A DNA stretch of 64,000 bases from Progne subis subis (GCA_022316685.1 JAKJHU010000054.1:744001-808000), one strand, 5' to 3'. Counted from the first letter of the stretch, positions 47,156 through 59,836 are shown. Notes: generated from the sequence alone by a model not told the origin. Made by a program: numbers and translations.

Positions 47156-48136
47156 TCCATCCCACTTTTTGCAGCAGGGAGCTCTGGATGCAGCCCTGGA
47201 TAGCTTCAGCAATGCCACGAGCTGGACGTGTTTCCACACCACCTGCAGGAGTAAAGCCTGAGCCTGTTGTTGGGTCCAGTTTTGCTGCGCAGGAGTTTTG
47301 GGGGAGCCTGAAGGGAAGAGTCAGTGTCAAGTGTCAGGGCAGCCTGGCTGGGTTTGGCTGCAGGCTGTGGCACCTGTTTTCGGTGAGGATCTCAGGTTTC
47401 TGGGCAAAATGCCATGCTGTGCATGAGAAGAGGACTCCCACACGTGGCCTGTCTGTCTCCCTGGAAGGGACAGCTGCTGATATCCTTGGGATTCTGGTTT
47501 TTTTAATGTTTTAGGTGGTGTTTGGGCATCCTACAAATCTGGAGCCCTTTTGTTTAGCTGAGCAGTGTCTTGTGAAATATTTTGGTGCTGATTCCGGTAG
47601 AGTGGCTGGGCTTTCTTCTCTGTGATTGCAATCATTAGGAATAAACATTAAACATTGCAAAATGCAGGGAATCACACTTGCCATTTCAATATTGGCTCTG
47701 AAACTCTGCTAAAATGTTGTCTGCACTTTGTTGCGATGCTGAAACCATAACAGAATGACACACCAAACCTGGCCCAAAGAGGCTGCTCTGCAAATATCTG
47801 AGGTGCAATGTCCAGTTAAAACACCTGGATCTCCAGCTCTGCCCTGGAATCTGGAACTCACAGACCAAATATTTTGTTGCTCTTGCTCCTCTGTTTTGTT
47901 ATTGTTTTGCTTGTTCCTCTCAGGGCTGTTCTCAGCAGAGGGCAGCCTTGTCAAACCCATCCCAGCAGGCTTATTATATTTTCTGTTTTCCTTGCTGTTG
48001 CCGATGGAAAGGCAGGAATTGCCCCCCCTGAAACACCTGTGTTGTGTGGGGCTGACAGCAATGTGGGTCAGGTTCAGGTTTGTGAGAGGAATTACTTCTG
48101 CGGGAAAAATAAAGGGAAAATTTAGTTTTGAGGTTT

Positions 48137-48170
<34 letters not shown>

Positions 48171-49539
48171 GAGAAGAGGGGAAAAAGAAGGAAAAACTGT
48201 TTTCAAAGACATCCTATTCCTCCACGCAGGTGGTTTCTGCTGGTTTTGTACAATTGGAGATGTTCTGTAGTGAGGTACAAGAGCTGGGTGCTGTGTTTGT
48301 AGCAAGTTTGTATTTTCACTGCTGAGCATCCTCCTGCAGCTCCCAGGCAGAGCTCTCTGTGTTTCTTTGCTGGCTCACATTCCTCAGGATAGTTATTTTG
48401 TGTTATAGTAACATATCTCACAAGCATCTTCACATTAAATTCCAATTTCGCAGCATTTTTCAGCCATCAAGATAAGATTTTCTTCCTTTTTTTTTTTTTT
48501 TTTTCTTTTTTTCAGTCTTAGCTGTAAAATTGTTCTGTGTATGTTTTTTATGTGTAATGAAAATAAAGGGCAAATGCTTACCAGACTTAAATTGCCCTAC
48601 GAATTCAATGCATTACACCAGGTTAGAATCAAAATATTTAACTAAATTAAAGCCAACATGTCCATTAAACTAAGCCAAATAAAGGCAATATCCTTCATGA
48701 AATATTCAGCAGCAATTCTCTTAGTCAAACCAGGCACTGCTTATCTTGGCAAAAACCCCTCTGAGATTCTCAGTAAAGGCCATTTTCTTTCATCTTTATC
48801 AAGATGGGTTTTCCTTTAACCTTATTCACAGAAATGATTTCTAAATCTGCTTTAAACAACATCCTGTCCTGCCACGATAAAGCTGACAAACAACAGCAGG
48901 CTGCTGATCCCTGGCACCGGTTTGGCAGCGCAGGGGCTTGGTCCCATCTTCTCCTGACTCGAGAAGTGACTGAGAGGTGATCCTGTCAACATTTGGTCGT
49001 GCACTGAGAAATCCTGCAAAAACATAAAGGGAGGAGGGGCACGAGAGGCGATGTGTTTTAATTAATAAATGGAGTTCTGAGGGGTGACGCTGCCGCGGTG
49101 GCAGAAGAGGTCATGCACGGAGTGTGACTGGAGCACCCAGCGGTGCAGAACAGACGGGCACCAGTCACAGGACTCCTGGCACAAGGGATCAGAAGCGGCT
49201 AAATCAGCTAAATCAGCTTTTCTTGACCTTGAACCAAACAACTCCAGGCCTGGCGCTCTCCCATTTTCCAACCCAGGGCGGTGTGCGGGGGCAGCTCCTC
49301 CGTGGGATGCCAAAACACAAGCACGGGCAGCTTTGGCAATTTTTCCACAGCTTTTGACAACACTGCGCTTAGGGAAACAACACAGAGCCTTTCCCCATGC
49401 CTTTTCCCTTTGCTGCCGAGCTTTTGGATGTGATTCGTGTGTGTAACTTCGCTTAGGGATGCATGAACAGCTTAAGCCAAGAGCAAATATTGCAAACTTA
49501 AATACCTGAAAGGTGGTTGTAGTCAGGTGGGGCTTGGTC
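47156..49539. other. intergenic DNA
   Basis: 2.4 kb of AT-rich sequence with a 30-base T run (48139-48168) and a second T tract near 48486-48512. No gene recognised on either strand. Confidence 0.6.
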
Positions 49540-49770
49540 TCTTTCTCCCGAACGAGAGGACGCAGTCTTAAGCTGAGCCAAGGGAAATCTAGGCTGGATG
49601 TTAGGAAAAAGTTTTTTACTGAATGAGTGATAAAGTACTGGAATGGTCTGCCCGGGGAGGTGGTGGGGTCACCATCCCTGGACGCGTTTTAAAAAGACGG
49701 GATGTGGCACTCAGCGCCACGGTTTAGTCGAGGTGTTAGGGCTCGATGATTTTTTCCAACCTAGCCATCC
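49540..49770 (+). mobile_element. CR1 LINE 3' fragment
   Basis: Shows GGCTGGATGTTAGGAAAAAG, GGTCTGCCCGGGGAGGTGGT, CACCATCCCTGGACGCGTTT and GGGATGTGGCACTCAGCGCC, then TTTTTCCAACCTAGCC: the CR1 3' region of a diverged subfamily. Confidence 0.8.
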
Positions 49771-49839
49771 TGTGCTCTCAGCTCACAAACCCTCTCTCCT
49801 CTCCCGAAACCAGCCTCCCTGCCTCTCCTCTGACTCCCA

Positions 49840-50181
49840 CCAGGAGAAAACCCCCGCTGGCCGCTGCCGCTGGCCGCTCGCCCCCGCGCCCGGCGCTCCC
49901 TGCCCAGCCCGGCTCCTCCCCCGGCCCGGGGCGGTCACACCTCCGCTGCCCGCGCTGGCAGCGAGCGGCTGCCCCGCTGCGCTCCCATGTGTGCGAGCAC
50001 CGGCAAACCCCCCGGGCCGCCTGACTCAGCGCTTTATCAGGGGCAGAGCGGCAAAATGCGGCTCTCGTCCAGCGCAGCCCGTGCCTGGCGTTTGTGTCGC
50101 TGAAGGGCTCGGCCGATCCCTCCCTGCCCGGCGCAGCCCAGAGGATCCCAGCGGCGGCGGCAGCCACGGCCGGCTCCGTTC
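49840..50181 (+). promoter_or_regulatory. PSPH: probable PSPH CpG promoter and non-coding first exon
   Basis: A GC- and CpG-rich block with TGACTCAGC at 50022-50030, which fits both AP-1 (TGACTCA) and the antioxidant-response core (TGACnnnGC). A strong donor (CTGTAAGTCACC) begins at 50182, and an acceptor before the coding exon (CTTGTCCCCTCACAG, ending 54274) could receive it across a 4.1 kb intron. That this is the PSPH first exon is inference from orientation and these sites. Confidence 0.45.
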
Positions 50182-53100
50182 TGTAAGTCACCCGCATCGG
50201 GCTCGGCGTTTGGTTCGCGGATCCGTAACACCGGGTTGGTTTTTTTTTTGTTTTGTTTTGTTTTCCCAGCAGGGAAAATCAGGAGGATCTTGCGCTGCCC
50301 GCCACCGGCGTGGTGCCTGTTTTATAACAGCAGTGTAAATGAATGATGCAATCGGGCACGGGGGAGCAGCGGCATTTTGGCAGGACAGGCGAGAGGGGAT
50401 TGGAGAGTTGGGAGGTGGATGTCAACATCCAACAGGTTCCTTCTGCCCTTTTTTCACCTGCTTTTTTCACGAGGTGCTTAAATGAGTTCGCTGTGAGGCA
50501 CTGCTGTGCAGATAATCGTGCGGAGCTGCAAGCGGTTCATCTCTTGAAACTTGCAGACAGCTTTGTTGCCACTGCCTTGACAAACTGAGCAGGAGGTTCA
50601 GGAAAAACCTAAAATGAAATAGAAAATCCAGGAGGTTTAATAAAAATAAAAAGAAGGAAACCCAGGAGATTAAGGACTGAATCTTCCTATTCTCACCCTG
50701 CAAACCACCGAAAGCTACTGGTGGAGGGGTTGAACTTCTAAAACTTATATAAACGCAAACACAATTTGCTTAAATATAACTAATCTGCTTAAATGTATCA
50801 GCTTTCCTCTAAAGCTTTCAAAACGTTGCTAATTCTGAGGATGAAAGCTCAGCACAGAAACCCTGTATTATTCCCATTTTACAGACACAGGACTGGAAAC
50901 AATGAGGATTAAGTGGTTTGTTGAAACTCATACCATGGAAACACTCCTGGGAATGTTCTTAGAAGCAGTAGGAGGAAAAGGTCCTGAAAAAAGTTTCAAA
51001 AACTATTTTCTCCAAATCCTTTGCTCTGAGCAGCAGTTTCCCTTCAAGGCAAAAGAAACAGTTTAACGTGGTTCAACTTCTGTTAATGCTCAATACAATA
51101 TTAAACGTGGAAGTGAATCAGAAATTGTTTGCAAACAAGGATATTCCTGAGTGCTGAGTACTGTTTCATTAAGATTCACTTAATCTTCATTTTTAACAGC
51201 AATAAATATGATCATCATGCAAAGTAGCAGCGTGGCAGCACTTCTGAAAGCTGAAATATGACAACAAGGGAGGTGTAGTCACAATGAGGGGTTTGAGATC
51301 TCATCAGAAGCTGGCAGCCCCAGAACACCTGCAGTTCTGAGCACCACTTACTGCTTCAATTTGCATTACGTGTGGAAACAGAGGATGGTGCAGTTTTTCC
51401 CAGTGAGGCAAGTGCCCTCCTTTGAAGGGGCAGCAAACAGAGAGGATTTCAGTTGTTTTCCTTTCCCATGTGCTCTTACATAATTCTCCTGTTTGTGACT
51501 CCACCCTGTCTATTATGAAAGAGAATTATTTCTTGTGAAAATGTTTTCTTTCTTTTTGGAGCAGCCTAATGAAACACTTCATAGTCTGGAGGCAAGGAGA
51601 TCTCACGGGAATTCCACTTTTCCCTTGTGATTTCCTTTTTTATCCATCTTTATCTCAAGTTTCGCCCTACCTCTCTGTCACTCTTCTATCTTCTTTAGCC
51701 TCTTCTTTGCCCATTGTTCTTCTCTACCCCACATTCTTCTTTCCAGCTTTTCCCCATGATATTTTATATCAGGCCTGTTGAAACGTTTGCTGCTTGCACG
51801 CCTTTCAGGCTAGGAATTGATTGCCTACCTGAAGTTCAGTGGTGGGAAGATCAGAGATTCCCTGTCAGTGTTCTTCATATGGAAACAGAACCCATTATTT
51901 CTGGGAATTTCCTGTTTCTTCCCATCTCATGAAAACATTGACACTTTTAAGCAATCAGATGCTCTGTATTTTGGAATTATTAATCTCTCCCACTTACACA
52001 GGCCTAGACCACTCTGGTATACAAAATTGCTTTTCCCTGACTGCAGCTGAGATTTGTCCATAGAAGGGTTTTACACAACTTCAATTCATTTTGCTCTGAT
52101 GCGCTGCTGCTGACATTTGCACTTCTTCCCTTCCAATTTGTCATTTCTAGACAACATAAACCACAGTTTGAAACTATTTTCAAAGAGTTATTTCCTGGAA
52201 TAAAGAGATGACAGGGTTAATTCCAACTATGACTCCACAATAATTCTTTATTTGCCCATCAGAGTGCTAAGTCCACCACAGCTTTCATGTCATCGTCGCA
52301 AGGTCCACCCAGCAGGGAAGGGAACGCAGGAAATGTGGATACCAGAGAGAAGGAAACGTGAACATTTCATCATTCTCATGTTCGGAGAGATAAGGTTTCT
52401 CTGGGACAGATTGAAGCCGCGGATCCAGACCCAAATTCCAGCAGTCACGTCAGGGAGCAGTGTGTGGCAGAGTGGCAGCGCGGCCCCAGGTGATGCAAGG
52501 GTGGCTTTGCATCAGCCGTGACGCCGTGACGCCAGTGTCACCCCCGCCCTGCAATCACGGCCCTGCTGCTTGGAAAACTGGGATATTTCACTGCAAACAC
52601 AAACACCGCGCTCCGCAGCCGGGGCGGGTCAAGGCTAAAGCAAACGTGAATTCACATGTCACCTGCCCGGCCAGTGCCAAGCCTGACCTCAGAGTTTTGA
52701 TGTCCATGGCCACTTTTCTTTTATACGCTGTGCTGATGGCTTAGAACTATTTTTCTTACATGCCCAGTGCAGTTTTTGTAGAAAAAGATAAAACCCCGCA
52801 TGGCCTGCAGCAGATAATCCTTTAGTCACGCTCCTAAGGCTGGACTGGAGTTTTATGGTGTGCCCACGCACCAAGGGCAGAGTTCTGCCAAGCTGCAGTT
52901 CAAGGAGCTCTGTAAAAACCCTTTTCTGGGATCTCCCCTAGTACCACCCACTCCCCTCGAAGGTAGCAGAATAAAGCCCACAGAGAAGTCCTGTGTGATT
53001 AGTGCCCCTCATGTCACTTGTTGTCCCTGTCCCTTGCTCGTTGACATCTCCCTGTTGGTCAGGCAGAATCTCTCAGCTCCTGGCTGTTCACAACAGGTTT

Positions 53101-54274
53101 CACCGCTCAGGCTGGGTGGTTTCCTTCAGACAGATTTCCACCTTTCAACAGCAGATCAGAGCATTCTCTTTTATTCCATGCACAAGAGCAGATAAGCGAG
53201 ATGGGTGTTGTACATTTTGTATCCCGATATCCACCATGTCCTGGGAATAAACCCAAAGGTTCTTGTTCTTGCTTTGAGTGTTAGTGAGAGGAAAACTAAA
53301 GATGAAAGGTTATAAAGACATCCATCATTCTTAAGAATGTGCTGTCTGATGGTGTTTTCTTCCTATCCCAGGAAAACAACCTGCAGCCTATCCTACAAGA
53401 CACATCCTGAGAGATGTCTGAGAGGTTAGAAGCAACAAAAAATTCCACCAAAATCTGGGAAGTGAGATAAATAGGAAGGTGTTGTTTGTGTCTAAATTAT
53501 AGATTAGTGAATAGTAAAATCCACTCTGAATGAATTCCCCTGTGAAAGGATGAAGCACAAGGCAAGTAGGGATGTGTAAGATGATACTTAACTCCTCAAG
53601 CTTCTGATCAGCAGAAGTGCTCAGCATATTGAAGGGACAGATCTAAAAGGGTAGAAAATAAACTTTTGTCAGGGACTGTTATGGAAAACCTGATGTCTTG
53701 ATGGGTTGAATGAAGTTCTCAAAGGCCAAGGGTTTGATGGATTTATAAAAGGCTAATCTCCAGTGTTAATGGTTTTATTGACGAGGCTGTAGAAAAGGAT
53801 CTAAACTTTCCTGATTTAGGGACAACCGCTCATTGATGGGTTTAGGATAGTTTGCAATCAACCCTTAGGGCCTGGGCGTCCTGCAGCAACCACTGATGAG
53901 AAATCAAGACACCCCTGGGATGAACCAGAGCCCTGCAATCCCACACAGCGCTTGGCAGCCCGGGGCCTCATCCAATGCCAAGGATTACAACCTTGAACCC
54001 ACGGACATCAGTGGGCTGAGGCAGCAGGGAGCAAATCAGCAGCAGCCCCGGGCTCCACGGCCCACCTGGAGCACGAGGTGACCATCAGTAGGCAGCAACA
54101 GGCGGGAGCAAATCAGCAGCTGAGCCAGACCTCCACCACCATTCCCCCCTGGATAAAAGCCGTGGCCGGGCTGCGCTCGGCCCTTCTCACACGCGCCAGA
54201 GCAGCAGCACCAATGGCTCAGGAAACAGTGCACTACTCTCACTCAGAGAAAGATTTCATCTTGTCCCCTCACAG
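50182..54274 (+). other. PSPH: probable PSPH 5' intron
   Basis: 4.1 kb between the CpG island and the first coding exon. AT-rich with pyrimidine-rich stretches near 51640-51760. No other gene seen. Its last 250 bases contain a ~76-bp partial duplication and a TATA-like box (see findings). Confidence 0.45.
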
Positions 54275-54293
54275 TAAGAAGGCTCCCAAAAGG

Positions 54294-57200
54294 ATGGCGT
54301 CCCTGATGGAGCTGAAGGAGATCTTCCGCAGCGCCGACGCCGTGTGCTTCGACGTGGACAGCACCGTCATCAGGGAGGAGGGCATCGACGAGCTCGCCAA
54401 GTTCTGCGGGGTCGGGGACGCCGTGGCGGAGATGTACGTATGGCTGGGGGAGCTCCCGCAGCGCCAGGCAGGATTAGCCACGGAGGGGATCCGTCTGTGA
54501 GCAGGGATTGATCCCTCGTGCTCATTCCGCTCTAGGTTATCACGGTTTATAGCGGGGTTGGGGTAAAAAGCGGAATTGATGCAGGGCGAAGTGGCTTGGT
54601 TGGGGAATTGTGAGGCCACCCAACAAAACTGTCCTGGCAGGAATTCTCTAGTGGTAATTTTGATAGACTGGGAGCAGCCCTCATCATTAATCTTGGCTAA
54701 GCACTAGCAAACCTTGTTCTGAATGAGGAAACCTTACCATGAGATGGAGGAGAGGAGACAGCACTCCCAGCCCTCCGCTGAGGCTGGGACACAGCTCTAA
54801 GCTGAAGCTTTGTTAGATTCAGCTCAGGAATAAATCCCAGCTGGCATCACAGAGGGAATGGCAGCCGTTTTCCTTTGCTCCACTGTTCTCCCATCCATGG
54901 GGATCTCCTAGCAGGGGACACCACCAGGCTCTGTGCTCAGTACAACCTCTCTGACCTGGGTCCTTGTCATTCCCTGATAATGCTCTGCTGTTGGGAGAAG
55001 CCCCAGCTGGTGCAGCGTCCCTGATGTGAGCTTTTGGTGTCCCCCAGGACCCGCAGAGCCATGGGTGGCACTGTGACATTCAAGGCAGCTCTCACAGCAC
55101 GGTTAGGTCTCATCCGGCCCTCCTACGAACAAGTGCAGAAATTAATATCTGACAACCCACCTCAGCTAACTCCAGGAATAAGGTAAGATGAATTTTTTTT
55201 GGTTTTTTTTTTTTTTTTTTAAAGTATTCTGGAAGCAGATGGAATAAATGAACCAAATTCTGTGTCACTAGTGGTTCTGTAAGGCCACAGAGCTGGTTTG
55301 TGTTGCCTTCCTGCTCCGTCTCCTTGCTGGGTGTGTACAGAGCTTGGATCAGGAACCTGACTCCATGGCAAGTGGTGAAGCATCCATGCAAAAAGAAAAG
55401 ATGCTTAGATATTTACTGGCACCTTGGCTGCCAAGCTCAAATCCTGGCTTGAGGATTAAATGGGCACGGAAAAGAATCCGTTCAAACAATGTTTTTTCAG
55501 GGGTGGTGGGACTGGGAGGAGATTTAACACCTTCTTAAATTTGGTCTTTATGGCCTAAATTTGCAACTCTGTCACTTCCCTCTGACTCTCCTCAGTGCAG
55601 TCACACCCCTGACTCAGTTTAGGGGATCCATTACTCAGAGCTACCCATTCTGAAGTCCCTAAAAACATTAAAATCCTCATCCAGCAAACACACATAAATA
55701 TGTGTATTCATTCATCCCGAGGTTTGGAATGAACTATTTCAACTGAAAAGCTCTGGGGATTTTTTTTTTCCCTATTCAAATTGTTTCTAGCCATTGAAAA
55801 GGATTTATTTACTACAGAATCTGACCGTAGCTTCAAGTCTGAAATGTTTTTAGCGTATAAAAGGAGTTTTAGATGATCCTGTGCTGGTGTTTTATCTTTC
55901 TTCAGCAGAAGACAGCTAGAGATAACTACAAAGAGAACATTGTTTCCTGGTTTGGGATCACGTGATTTTCCTTTCATTCCTTCCTTTTCTTCCTCCTTTT
56001 CAGTCCTTCCCTTTCTTCCCCCTTTTCTGTGTCCTGCTTTAAGCCTCTGCTTTCGCTTTTCAGTCTTTAGTGTTTCTGCTGTTCCCTGCTACCCCTTCCC
56101 CTGCTGCCCTTGCTGCAGGCTGATCCTCCTGCCTCCAGAGCCAAATCCCCCAAACTTCTCACTGCCTGCAAGTCCTGCTCACGTGAACTGGGGTCACAAC
56201 TCCTTCCCTTGATTCCTTTCCTGCAGCTGGTGCCCTCTGCTAAAGATGGCATGGGTGAACCAACTCCAAGCTAGAAAACATTTGCACTTTGCACTTTTCA
56301 GTCCGCTTAGCATCTAGGAGCAGTGGTTTTATCTCATTCCCTGCTTTTTGCTGAGTTCCAGATTAATTTTCTTGCCGTTGTTCCACTTCAGAAAAAGATC
56401 TGAACCAGATCCTCTCTCACTTTTTCAAGGGAACTAATGTGAAAATGGAGAGAAAACAGTTTGAGGGAGTGCTTGTTTTTGAGGGATGAAATGATGGTTT
56501 TGTCCAGCCCTTTCCAGCCAGGCGTGTGCACAAGCAAAAGGAAAGAAGGAAAAGCTGTGGGCAGCAGAGCTGGATGGAGCTGAGAGCAGCACACAGCCCG
56601 GTTTAGGGAGGACCCTTTGACCTCTGTGCTGTCTCCTCTCAGGGAGCTGGTGAGCAGGCTGCACCAACGAGGGGTCCAGGTGTTCTTGGTCTCCGGGGGC
56701 TTCCAGAGCATTGTGGAACACGTGGCCTTGCAGCTGAACATTCCCACGGCAAACGTCTTCGCCAACAGGCTCAAGTTTTACTTCAACGGTGAGAGAACTC
56801 CCCATATCTGCTTCCTCTGCTCATTGCTGGCACTTTTCTGGTTCCAGCTGGCACACACTGGGCTGCAGGCGCTGTCCTGTTACCAACCCAGCTGACTGCA
56901 CGGGGGGAAAATCACCAAACCTTCCCCAAAACCAGCTCAGGGAGTGCTGGGGGTAACAAACAGGGAATGCTGGGGGTAACAAACAGGGAATGCTCAGTAT
57001 AACAAACAGGGAATGCTCAGTGTAACAAACAGGGAATGCTTAGTGTAACAAACAGGGAATGCTCAGTGTAACAAACAGGGAATGCTCACTGTAACAAACA
57101 GGGAATGCTGGGGGTAACAAACAGGGAATGCTTAGTGTAACAAACAGGGAATGCTCAGTGTAACAAACAGGGAATGCTCACTGTAACAAACAGGGAATGC

Positions 57201-59165
57201 TGGGGGTAACAAACAGGGAATGCTCACTGTAACAAACAGGGAATGCTCACTGTAACAAACAGGGAATGCTGGGTGTAACAAACAGGGAATGCTGGGTGTA
57301 ACAAACAGGGAATGCTCACTGTAACAAACAGGGAATGCTCAGTGTAACAAACAGGGAATGCTGGGGGTAACAAACAGGGAATGCTGGGGGTAACAAACAG
57401 GGAATGCTCACTGTAACAAACAGGGAATGCTGGGGGTAACAAACAGGGAATGCTGGGGGTAACAAACAGGGAATGCTGGGGGTAACAAACAGGGAATGCT
57501 CAGTGTAACAAACAGGGAATGCTCACTGTAACAAACAGGGAATGCTCAGTGTAACAAACAGGGAATGCTCACTGTAACAAACAGGGAATGCTCAGTGTAA
57601 CAAACAGGGAGTGCTCACTGTAACAAACAGGGAATGCTCAGTGTAACAAACAGGGAATGCTGGGGGTAACAAACAGGGAATGCTGGGTGTAACAAACAGG
57701 GAATGCTCACTGTAACAAACAGGGAATGCTGGGGGTAACAAACAGGGAATGCTCACTGTAACAAACAGGGAATGCTGGGTGTAACAAACAGGGAATGCTG
57801 GGTGTAACAAACAGGGAATGCTCACTGTAACAAACAGGGAATGCTCACTGTAACAAACAGGGAATGCTCACTGTAACAAACAGGGAATGCTCACTGTAAC
57901 AAACAGGGAATGCTGGGTGTAACAAACAGGGAATGCTCACTGTAACAAACAGGGAATGCTCACTGTAACAAACAGGGAATGCTGGGGGTAACAAACAGGG
58001 AATGCTGGGGGTAACAAACAGGGAATGCTGGGTGTAACAAACAGGGAATGCTCACTGTAACAAACAGGGAATGCTGGCTGTAACAAACAGGGAATGCTCA
58101 CTGTAACAAACAGGGAATGCTCACTGTAACAAACAGGGAATGCTCACTGTAATAAACAGGGAATGCTCACTGTAACAAACAGGGAATGCTCACTGTAATA
58201 AACAGGGAGTGCTGGGGGTAACAAACAGAGCTGCAGTTACTTTTTAATTGCGAGCTGTGCCAAAGGTAAAACTTGTTACAGCTGCTGAGAGCAGAGTTTG
58301 ATTTTCTCCTGCTCCTTCAAGTTAAGGAGTTCATGACCTGAGCTGCTCTCACAAAGCTCCCTCTCCGTGGCCTTGGGGCCCTGGAGCAGAGCTGCTCTGG
58401 ATTTTCAGCTGGAGTGGCCCAGCAGAGCTGTAGGGGCTGAGGCTGTTCCTTCCTCAGCGTTTCCTGCGCTGTCTCTGCATCATCCTTGGCACTGCTGTTG
58501 GGATTTTCACTCCAGAGTGGCTGGGGAGCCATTGGTAGCGCTGCCCGCACAGGTTTCTGTTTTTCTCTGTAAATATCTCCATTTTTCTTTGAAAATCCCC
58601 CCGCTGAAGGCGTGGATGAAATCCCAATCTTAAACTCACCTTGGAATTATTTATTTGGGATGCTGATGCTGGGAGTTTTACAGGGCTGCATGCGATGAAG
58701 TCAAGACCACAGACAGAGCTCCTCCTCCATTTACAGCAAAATATCTGAATTTCCAACTTGTCCTTCCATCTGTTTTCTAGGAGAATATGCAGGATTCGAT
58801 GAAACACAACCAACAGCTGAATCAGGGGGGAAAGGAAAGGTTATCACTCATCTGAAAGAACAGTTCCATTTCAAGAAAGTGGTTATGATTGGAGATGGAG
58901 CTACAGACATGGAAGCCTGCCCCCCTGGAGTGAGTATTACAGAAATCCTGATTTCTTTCGGAGCAAATGCTTGGGGGGAAAAAGAAAAATGAGGTTTGGA
59001 CTCTTTAATTTAAAAAAAAAAAAAAAAAATACCAGAAAGACAACTTTTATAAATGGTCATGTCCCAGGGAGAGGTTTTAATTCCATCTCCCCTTCAGCTC
59101 CTTTCCCCACACAAAAGTCCCCCAATACCCCAAAGCAGGATTTATTTAATGCTTCCCACCTCATG

Positions 59166-59205
<40 letters not shown>

Positions 59206-59778
59206 AAGAAAGAAAGAAAAAAAAAACCAGCTGCAGTGGAAATTTTAAACCCTGCACTTTCACTGCAGGGGGTTTTGTGAGATGTAGAAATGATGATTGC
59301 TTGGGTTAATGATTGAGGGCAGGGTTAAAGTTTGCTTTTGGTATCTCTCAGGTGAGGTAAACAGAGGTAAGATAAACAGCAGAGGGGTAATTGTGGGATG
59401 CTGGTGCCGGAGCCAACGTTTACTTGCTCTTGAATGGAATTGCATCACATTTACATCAGATTCTCAGTAAAATCTCACATCTCAGCGATGTGGAAGCTGC
59501 AAGGCACCGAGAAAAACCCCGATAACCAAAACGCTGCGGAATTAATCGCCAATAAATCTGAAACAGAGCCGTGGTTTTAAAATCCAATCTGAAAAGCAAA
59601 TTTAATTCCTGAGAGCTCCATTCCCTCCAGGCAATAATCCATGTGCCCCTTCCTTGTGTTTTCCCAGGATTGCTTCATTGGATTCGGAGGCAACGTCGTC
59701 AGAAAGCAAGTAAAGGAGAAAGCAAAATGGTACATCACCCACTTCGATGAATTGCTAAAGGAGCTGGAAGAGCGATAA
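54294..59778 (+). CDS. PSPH: phosphoserine phosphatase
   Basis: HAD-family phosphatase that catalyses the last step of serine synthesis, O-phosphoserine to serine, in the cytosol. Five coding exons: 54294-54433, 55048-55182, 56643-56788, 58781-58929 and 59668-59778. Phases join to 226 aa (human 225). Catalytic motifs are intact: [20 protein letters not shown] (nucleophile and acid Asp), VFLVSGGF (Ser), and [13 protein letters not shown] (metal-binding Asp). Substrate-cap sequence TRRAMGG and YFNG are also present. I chose the ATG at 54294 because [17 protein letters not shown] aligns with the human start and has A at -3 and G at +4. The frame stays open upstream to an ATG at 54213, so a 27-residue extension is possible. 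Intron 3 contains a 56-copy minisatellite. Confidence 0.97.
56940..58227. repeat. 23-bp x 56 minisatellite in PSPH intron 3
   Basis: Each unit is GGGAATGCT, a variable 4-base slot, then GTAACAAACA. I counted 56 consecutive 23-base units (1288 bases). The slot is CACT, CAGT, GGGG, GGGT, TAGT or GGCT. Rare changes elsewhere are GGGAGTGCT (units 1, 30, 56), AATAAACA (units 53, 55) and a GT-to-AT change in unit 3. Minus-strand frames reading repeated PCLL/FPVCY are repeat artefacts. Confidence 0.99.
59168..59228. repeat. long A tract with (AAAG)n in PSPH intron 4
   Basis: About 35 consecutive A, then several AAAG units and another A run. No retroposed body is recognisable in front of it. Confidence 0.9.
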
Positions 59779-59830
59779 ACCCTCGTGTAAAATAATCTAT
59801 TTAACACCTGTAAATCCATTATACAATGCC

Positions 59831-59836
59831 ATTAAA
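59831..59836 (+). terminator. PSPH: PSPH poly(A) signal ATTAAA
   Basis: Variant hexamer 53 bases past the PSPH stop, followed by TTTATTTGTTTGC, T/G-rich as expected. Confidence 0.8.

Noticed and set aside
57224..57825. Minus-strand open frames with repeated FPVCY/PCLL peptides
   Set aside because: They are translation of the 23-bp minisatellite (23 x 3 = 69 keeps a frame open) and lie antisense in a PSPH intron.
56940..58227. Regular direct repeats that could be mistaken for a CRISPR array
   Set aside because: There are no unique spacers: the repeat is contiguous at 23 bp and sits in an intron of a vertebrate gene.
59168..59228. Long A tract as the tail of a processed pseudogene
   Set aside because: No retroposed coding body or target-site duplication is recognisable next to it.
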